DNA of 64,000 nt from CAVTQY01 sp963736975 (lineage in GTDB: Bacteria > Pseudomonadota > Alphaproteobacteria > Acetobacterales > Acetobacteraceae). The notes under the pieces were generated by a model, which was not told where the DNA came from, did not search any database, and saw nothing but the letters and a program-made list of their open reading frames with translations. Positions 59,186-64,000 of the stretch are shown here, piece after piece; the first letter of the stretch is position 1, and each line of letters opens with the position of its first letter. The DNA is taken from NCBI GenBank assembly GCA_963736975.1, contig CAVTQY010000001.1, forward strand, positions 2,046,001 through 2,110,000, in the 5' to 3' direction. The position numbers were made by a program, and so were the translations under genes.

Positions 59186-59354
59186 TGGACAGCGGTGTGT
59201 TGGCGAGGAAGGAGAGCTGCACCGTCTCCTGCCGCGTGTCCGGGTCCATGGCGCCGACCTCGGCGTCGTTGGTCTAGCGGAACGTAGCCGCAAAGGCCGG
59301 TCCTGCGGCGGTGGTCAGCAGCAGGATCGGCAGCGCCAGTCCCGAATATCGCAT
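59186..59354 (-). pseudogene. N-terminus of a family 5 (peptide-type) ABC substrate-binding protein, truncated by the IS
   Basis: From ATG 59354 on the minus strand: MRYSGLALPILLLTTAAGPA (signal peptide), FAATFR, an in-frame TAG, then TNDAEVGAMDPDTRQETVQLSFLANT, matching the usual TFRW(A/T)NDxEVxxMDPxxRQET start of family 5 binding proteins. It stops at the IS boundary. The TAG replaces a conserved Trp. The rest of the gene is not found on the other side of the IS, so a deletion accompanied or followed insertion. Confidence 0.75.
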
Positions 59355-59473
59355 TCACTCGTTCCCCAGTATCGACTTGTTAGCTAATGTTCGCTTGAAC
59401 GAACCACAGAATGAGAGGAGTTTCCAGGCGTCCGGCGGCGTCGTCGGGCGCACCAATCCGACACGGATCTCGC

Positions 59474-60394
59474 ATGATCTATCTCGTTACCGGCGGCGCC
59501 GGGTTCATCGGCTCGCATCTATGCGAAGCGCTTCGCGCGCGGGGCGGCAAAGTGCGCGTGCTGGACGACCTCTCGACTGGCCGGCGCGACAACCTGCCGC
59601 CAGATGTCGAGCTGATGGTGGGCGACATCGCCGACACGGCAACTGTCCGAGATGCGATGGCGGGGGTGGACGGTTGCTTTCACCTGGCCGCCATCGCCTC
59701 GGTCGCACGTGGCATCGAGGACTGGCTCGGGACGCATCGCACCAACCTGACCGGAACGATTACCGTGTTCGACGCCGCGCGGTCACGCCGCGTCCCGGTG
59801 GTCTATGCCTCATCCGCGGCGGTCTATGGCGATTGCCGTACCCAGCCGATCGAGGAGACAGCGCCGACCGCGCCGCTCTCCGCTTACGGTGCGGACAAGC
59901 TGGGATGCGAGTTGCACGCGCGCGTCGCTGCCCACGTGCATGGCGTGCCGACGGTGGGGCTGCGCTTCTTCAATGTTTACGGGCCGCGACAGGATCCCGC
60001 CTCGCCCTATTCCGGTGTGATCTCGATCTTCTGCGAGCGGCTGCGACGCGGAGCGTCGATCGACATTCATGGCGATGGCGGGCAGACACGCGACTTCATT
60101 TACGTGGCCGACGTTGCAGCCGCACTGATGGCGGCGATGCGCGCGGCACCGGATGCCGGCGGGCAGGTGTTCAATGTTTGCACCGGCAGACGTACCTCGG
60201 TGCTCGATCTCGCCCGAACGATCGGCGGGCTTTGCGGCCATACCCCCAGTGTCTGCCACGGCCCGGCGCGGTCGGGCGATATTCGCGCCTCGGTTGGCGC
60301 GCGGGGCAAGGCGGCCGCCCTTGGCCTCGCGCCGCCGACCCTGTTGGAAACGGGCCTCGCGCGGGTGCTGGAATGGCTTGGCTCGCCGGGTTGA
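59474..60394 (+). CDS. NAD-dependent epimerase/dehydratase (UDP-sugar 4-epimerase-like)
   Basis: Extended short-chain dehydrogenase, 306 residues from ATG 59474. GGAGFIGSH (7-15) binds NAD; VVYASSAAVYGDCRTQPIEE contains the catalytic Ser/Thr region and SAYGADKLGCE has Tyr and Lys of YxxxK. RFFNVYGPRQDPASPYSGVIS is the classic substrate segment. Probably an epimerase or dehydratase of a nucleotide sugar for surface polysaccharide. Starting at 59411 would add 21 unconserved residues. Confidence 0.88.
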   Translation: MIYLVTGGAGFIGSHLCEALRARGGKVRVLDDLSTGRRDNLPPDVELMVGDIADTATVRDAMAGVDGCFHLAAIASVARGIEDWLGTHRTNLTGTITVFDAARSRRVPVVYASSAAVYGDCRTQPIEETAPTAPLSAYGADKLGCELHARVAAHVHGVPTVGLRFFNVYGPRQDPASPYSGVISIFCERLRRGASIDIHGDGGQTRDFIYVADVAAALMAAMRAAPDAGGQVFNVCTGRRTSVLDLARTIGGLCGHTPSVCHGPARSGDIRASVGARGKAAALGLAPPTLLETGLARVLEWLGSPG

Positions 60395-60401
60395 TCCGGC
60401 T

Positions 60402-61169
60402 TTGTTTTTTCCGATCCGGGAGCTGATCGCCGCTCTCATTGTTCCTCCGGCGAATCTCGTGCTGACCGGTATCGCCGGGCTGCTCTTGGTGCGCTGGCGC
60501 TGGTATCGGCGAGCAGGGCTGGCGATCGTCGCCGTTTCACTGGCGTTGCTTTTGGTGCTGGCGGTGCCGGCAGTGGGACAGGCGATGATCGTTTCGCTAG
60601 AGCAGGGCCTGCCGCTCGATCCGCCCGCCGCTGCTCCACCACAGGCGATCGTCGTCCTCAGTGCCGAGTTGGACCGCGTACGCGGCCCGGCTGGGTTCGA
60701 GGTCGGCCCGCTGACACTGCAACGGCTCCGCGCGGCGGCCGCCTTATACCGCCGGGTGCATCTGCCAGTGCTGGTCTCCGGGGGTTCGGTTGAGGGCGAT
60801 ACACCGCCGATCGCGGCAGTGATGGCCAGGAGCCTGGAAGACAACTTTGGCGTGCCGGTACGCTGGATCGAAGCGCGGTCGCGCACAACGTGGGAGAATG
60901 CGGCCGACAGTGCCGCCATACTCGCGCCGTTGGGCATCCATTCGGTCTATGTCGTGACACATGCCTGGCACGAGAAGCGCGCCATTCTCTCGTTTCGCCA
61001 TTTCGGCATGCAGGCGACAGCCGCACCGGTGCAGCTCGATACCCTGGCGACAGGCATCCTGCCCGAAGCGGGTGCGTGGGTACGCAGCTATTACGGGCTG
61101 CATGAATGGATCGGGCTTGCCTGGTACTGGCTGATCGCTCACCGCTCTGCATCGAACAACGCGGCGTAG
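60402..61169 (+). CDS. YdcF/ElyC-type DUF218 membrane protein
   Basis: 255 residues from TTG 60402. Two N-terminal TM helices (ELIAALIVPPANLVLTGIAGLLLV; AGLAIVAVSLALLLVLAVPAVG) then a DUF218 domain: QAIVVLSAEL, LPVLVSGGSVEGDT, EARSRTTWENAADSAAIL and YVVTHAWHEKRAILSFRH, with the conserved acidic, Arg, Asn and His residues. ElyC of E. coli acts in envelope and lipid-carrier homeostasis. The start follows the epimerase stop by 7 bp. The 3' end overlaps the convergent glycosyltransferase by 31 bp. Confidence 0.85.
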   Translation: MFFPIRELIAALIVPPANLVLTGIAGLLLVRWRWYRRAGLAIVAVSLALLLVLAVPAVGQAMIVSLEQGLPLDPPAAAPPQAIVVLSAELDRVRGPAGFEVGPLTLQRLRAAAALYRRVHLPVLVSGGSVEGDTPPIAAVMARSLEDNFGVPVRWIEARSRTTWENAADSAAILAPLGIHSVYVVTHAWHEKRAILSFRHFGMQATAAPVQLDTLATGILPEAGAWVRSYYGLHEWIGLAWYWLIAHRSASNNAA

Positions 61170-62239
61170 GCCTGAAACATCGTCTCCTGCTCGTAGTCGC
61201 GCGCCGCGCGGGCGCGATTGGCCAAGCCGATGCGGGCGCGTAGGTCAGGCTCGCGCAGCAACCCGGTCAGCGCGCCAGCCAGCGCAGCGTCATCCAACGG
61301 AGTCATAAAGCCCTGGTTCTCCGGCGTCAGCATCAGCCGCACATCGCCGACATCCGTGCTAGCAACGGGCAGCGCGGCTGCCATCGCTTCGATCACAGAG
61401 ATCGGCATCTGCTCGGTATCGGAAGAAAGCGCGAAGATATCGAACCCGGCAAAGAGCGAGGCGGGGTCGGGGATTTGGCCGGTGAAATGCACCCGCCCGG
61501 CAACACCCAACTCTGCGGCGAGTCGCTCGAGGTCCAGGCGCTCGGGCCCATCGCCGACCACGACCAGCCTGCACGGGGTGTCAGCGGACGCGCGCGCGAA
61601 AGCGCGCAAAAGCCGAGAAAGGTTCTTTTCCGCCCGCAGGGCTGCGACAGTGCCGATCACCGGCCCGTCACCAGGGAACCGCGCCTGCACGGCGGCGTCC
61701 CGCTGGGGCGGGAATCGCCCCAGATCGATCCCATTGGGGATGTAGTGCAGACGCCGGCGTGAGAGTCGCCAGATGCCGGTGGCGATACGCTCGAGGGTGC
61801 GGGACGGCACGACGAGCGTACTGCGCGCCAGCACCACACGCCGCGTCAGCACGCGCCGACGGAGCTGCCCATGTTGCTCTTCGGGGCCGAACCCATCCTC
61901 GATATGGACATGCGGGCAGAGACGCGGCAGATCCGCCATCGCCCACTCGATGGCCCCCCAGTTGTAGGTGACCAACACATCCGGTCGCCACGCGCGTAGC
62001 GCGATGCGGAACCGGCGGCGGTTGGCCAAGGTTGCTCCCTTGGTGATCTCCACGGTAGGAAAGCTGACGGCGAGCCCCGGGGCGAGCCGCTCCCGCATGG
62101 CGACGTCGCCGTCCATGGCGACGATCAGGTGCCGGTAGCGCTCGGCGAAGCGGTTGGCGATCGCAGTGAACCGCACTTGCGGGCCGCCAAAGGCGAAGGT
62201 GGAAAAGACGCTCAGAACAGTTTGTGCGGCCTCCGCCAT
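61139..62239 (-). CDS. GT4-type glycosyltransferase
   Basis: 366 residues from ATG 62239, which shares one base with the upstream stop. GT-B fold: FSTFAFGGPQVRFTAIANRF and DVLVTYNWGAIEWAMADLP in the N-terminal half; LHYIPNGIDLGRFPP, IGTVAALRAEKNLSRLLRAFARA and VVVGDGPERLDLERLAAELGV, then ALSSDTEQMPISVIEAMAAALPV with the E-x7-E donor-binding region. Probably adds a sugar to a surface polysaccharide. Acceptor unknown. Confidence 0.88.
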   Translation of the reverse strand: MAEAAQTVLSVFSTFAFGGPQVRFTAIANRFAERYRHLIVAMDGDVAMRERLAPGLAVSFPTVEITKGATLANRRRFRIALRAWRPDVLVTYNWGAIEWAMADLPRLCPHVHIEDGFGPEEQHGQLRRRVLTRRVVLARSTLVVPSRTLERIATGIWRLSRRRLHYIPNGIDLGRFPPQRDAAVQARFPGDGPVIGTVAALRAEKNLSRLLRAFARASADTPCRLVVVGDGPERLDLERLAAELGVAGRVHFTGQIPDPASLFAGFDIFALSSDTEQMPISVIEAMAAALPVASTDVGDVRLMLTPENQGFMTPLDDAALAGALTGLLREPDLRARIGLANRARAARDYEQETMFQAYAALFDAER

Positions 62240-64000
62240 CAGTCCGCGTGGACTGCAACGGCGCGCGCCTGAAACACCGCCGGGTCGGCGACGGGTGTCC
62301 AGCCCAGGTCGCGTTTCGCATCGCTGGTGTCGAACCTGGCTTTCATTCCGCGCGACAGCAGGTCCCTGAGCGAGGGCACGGCCACGGACCGGCCGCCGGC
62401 GCGCTTGATTACCCATTTGCCGAACTCGCTGGTCCAGAGCCGGAGTGCGGTTTGCGGATGAAACCGGAGCGGGCGCTGTAATGCCGTCCCGAGCGCGGCG
62501 ATATAATCCCGGGCGCTGAGCCTCACGTCACCCACGATGTTATAGCAGCGCCCCTCCACGCCTGCGGCGCGGGAGGCGAGCCGGATCGCCTCCGCCACGT
62601 CATCGGCAAGCACGAAGGGCAGTTCATTGCGGCCGTCGTTCCAACCGATACAGTGCTGCTCGTTGTTGAAGAAACCGAGCCCGGCATGGAACGGCGTCCC
62701 GCCGTCCCCCACCACGACACCGGGACGCAGGATCACTACCGGCAAGCCCTCGCGCGCATGCAAGGCGAGCAGCAGGTGATCGCAAACCCCTTTTGCGCGA
62801 CCATAATCTTCGCGGCGTTCCGATTGCGGGTCGGGTGGGGTTGCGCCGGTCACCGGGCGCGATTGCGGCCCGAGATACAGCGCGGCGATCGAGCCGAGAT
62901 GCACGAGCCGGCGTACCCCGGCAGTGAGGCACGCCCGCGCCACTGTCTCCGCTCCGCCAACCATGGCATCCCGCACCTCCTCCCAGGAGTTGCCGCCGCC
63001 GCCATGCGCCAGGTTCACCACCACGGGTGCGCCGGCGATGGCGGCGCTCACCGCGTGCGGATCGCGAATATCGCCCCGGTGCAAGGTCACCAGCGGGTCG
63101 TGAAAAACGGCAGGAAGGCCGCGCGTCGCGCGCGCCATGACGGCAACCCGCAGACCATCCGCGACGCAGCGTCGGACGAAATGGGTGCCGATGAACCCGG
63201 TGCCGCCGAGAATGGCAATGTTCGGCGGTCCATGCGGTTCTGCCGCAATCTCAACCGACGTCTCGGCAACGGAGGGCGTGGGTGCCTCGGCGGGGCCGAT
63301 GCCCAGATCCCGCATACGTTCGCAGGCCTCTACGAGCATCAGTCCAAATCGGCCGTCCAGCTCGGGCGTGCGACCGGCATCCAACGCCGCATGGAAGCCG
63401 GCGATGCTCGCACGCATGCTTTGGAAGAATGCATCGCTGCGCGGCATGAGACGCAGCAGCGACAAACCATAGGCGCTGATATTGCGGGCGCTGGCGCCGG
63501 CTATCGCCGCCGCCGTACGGGTGCCCGACATCGCGGCGTCAACCGCTTCCAGCCATTGCGTACGCTCGGAAGTATAGAACCGGTTGGCAAGCATGTCGGC
63601 GATTGCCACGCCGTCATCGCAGACCACCGTGATTTGCCAGAACGGATAAGCTTGGCCGACCGCAAAACGCAGGCTCGCAGGCAGCTCGGCGCAGGAAAGA
63701 ACAGCCTCAAAGGTCGTATAGATCGTCTGTCCGGGCGCCACTATCAGCTTTGGCCCGGCAAGTACCCGCATCTCCTCGATCCGGCCGCCGAGCGAGGCGA
63801 TTTGCGAGAGCGGATGCACGGCCTGCTCCAGCAGCAGATTGCCGGGTGCTGCGAACATCCAGTGACCGAACTGGCGCGCTTCCATCTGCGCCAGTGGCAT
63901 ATTGTAGGTGCAGGCGATGTGTCGGGGACGGCCGAGCTTTCGTGCACGCACCAGCGCTGAAAGCCGGGCGAAAGCGGGATGATGTACGAAGTTCTGGTTG
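62239..64000 (-). CDS. Gfo/Idh/MocA oxidoreductase fused to NAD-dependent epimerase (N-terminus outside window)
   Basis: The open frame continues to the right edge (NQNFVHHPAFARLSALV before the first GTG), so the N-terminal Rossmann domain of the Gfo/Idh half lies outside. Seen: the Gfo/Idh C-terminal region (HWMFAAPGNLLLEQAVHPLSQIASLGG; PASLRFAVGQAYPFWQI), a linker near 63240-63300, and a complete short-chain epimerase domain: IAILGGTGFIGTHFVRR, VVVNLAHGGGGNSW, RLVHLGSIAALYLGP, EDYGRAKGVCDHLL and PVVILRPGVVVG. Two sugar-modifying activities in one chain fit a polysaccharide pathway. The stop overlaps the glycosyltransferase ATG. Confidence 0.82.
   Translation of the reverse strand, partial: NQNFVHHPAFARLSALVRARKLGRPRHIACTYNMPLAQMEARQFGHWMFAAPGNLLLEQAVHPLSQIASLGGRIEEMRVLAGPKLIVAPGQTIYTTFEAVLSCAELPASLRFAVGQAYPFWQITVVCDDGVAIADMLANRFYTSERTQWLEAVDAAMSGTRTAAAIAGASARNISAYGLSLLRLMPRSDAFFQSMRASIAGFHAALDAGRTPELDGRFGLMLVEACERMRDLGIGPAEAPTPSVAETSVEIAAEPHGPPNIAILGGTGFIGTHFVRRCVADGLRVAVMARATRGLPAVFHDPLVTLHRGDIRDPHAVSAAIAGAPVVVNLAHGGGGNSWEEVRDAMVGGAETVARACLTAGVRRLVHLGSIAALYLGPQSRPVTGATPPDPQSERREDYGRAKGVCDHLLLALHAREGLPVVILRPGVVVGDGGTPFHAGLGFFNNEQHCIGWNDGRNELPFVLADDVAEAIRLASRAAGVEGRCYNIVGDVRLSARDYIAALGTALQRPLRFHPQTALRLWTSEFGKWVIKRAGGRSVAVPSLRDLLSRGMKARFDTSDAKRDLGWTPVADPAVFQARAVAVHAD

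Overview
The window is high-GC DNA with dense, short-spaced genes, and looks like a chromosome segment of an alphaproteobacterium. The order rimP-nusA-ylxR-infB-rbfA-truB-rpsO-pnp, the class II FBPase, the alphaproteobacterial glutamate-cysteine ligase and the many polar amino acid ABC genes point to Rhodospirillales, most likely an Acetobacteraceae-like lineage. That placement is an inference from gene content and style, not from a search.

Region by region. 1-6.9 kb: end of ubiA, then rsmE and gshA, then a SARP/TPR regulator whose stop overlaps the start of a multi-TM protein with a cytoplasmic GAF-like tail. 6.9-14.2 kb: a defence-type island with a MntA-HepT toxin-antitoxin pair (the antitoxin carries an extra ribbon-helix-helix-like domain behind a perfect inverted repeat), a DUF1156 adenine methylase overlapping a DUF499 ATPase gene that is broken by one missing base, and a DUF29 gene. 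14.2-28 kb: ordinary metabolism and transport: secreted phosphoesterase, AsmA protein, hydroxyacyl-CoA dehydrogenase-like enzyme, two polar amino acid ABC systems (one without its ATPase), LLM oxidoreductase, broken cupin, SRPBCC and DUF899 proteins, a GST deletion remnant, an esterase and a VOC protein. 28-34.4 kb: glpX, a structured intergenic repeat, frameshifted recJ, tRNA-Glu, a sulfatase-superfamily hydrolase and a nitronate monooxygenase. 34.4-44.8 kb, minus strand: the translation/RNA operon rimP to pnp, with a Phd-VapC pair inserted between rbfA and truB, an apparent NusA-YlxR fusion, and a terminator-like hairpin at the rimP start.

44.9-52.9 kb: frameshifted acyltransferase, gamma-glutamyltransferase, frameshifted amidase, an Xre/VapB-like antitoxin with a nonsense-mutated PIN toxin, and two tandem OmpA-like outer membrane proteins. 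53.1-55 kb: tRNA-Sec directly downstream of selA and a zincin-like metallopeptidase, so the organism makes selenocysteine. 55-59.4 kb: a scarred region with MmcB and IS3 remnants, an alcohol dehydrogenase, an FAD oxidoreductase, and an IS481-type element with doubled ends that truncates a family 5 substrate-binding protein gene. 59.4-64 kb: a nucleotide-sugar epimerase, a YdcF-type envelope protein, a glycosyltransferase and a Gfo/Idh-epimerase fusion, which look like a polysaccharide cluster running off the window.

A striking general feature is at least eight single-base frame disruptions, many in or next to G/C runs, plus three Trp-to-stop changes. Near-essential coding regions (pnp, rpsO, truB, infB) are clean, and in nusA only the extreme C-terminus is touched. 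Either the assembly has residual indel errors or accessory genes here are decaying; raw reads would decide.
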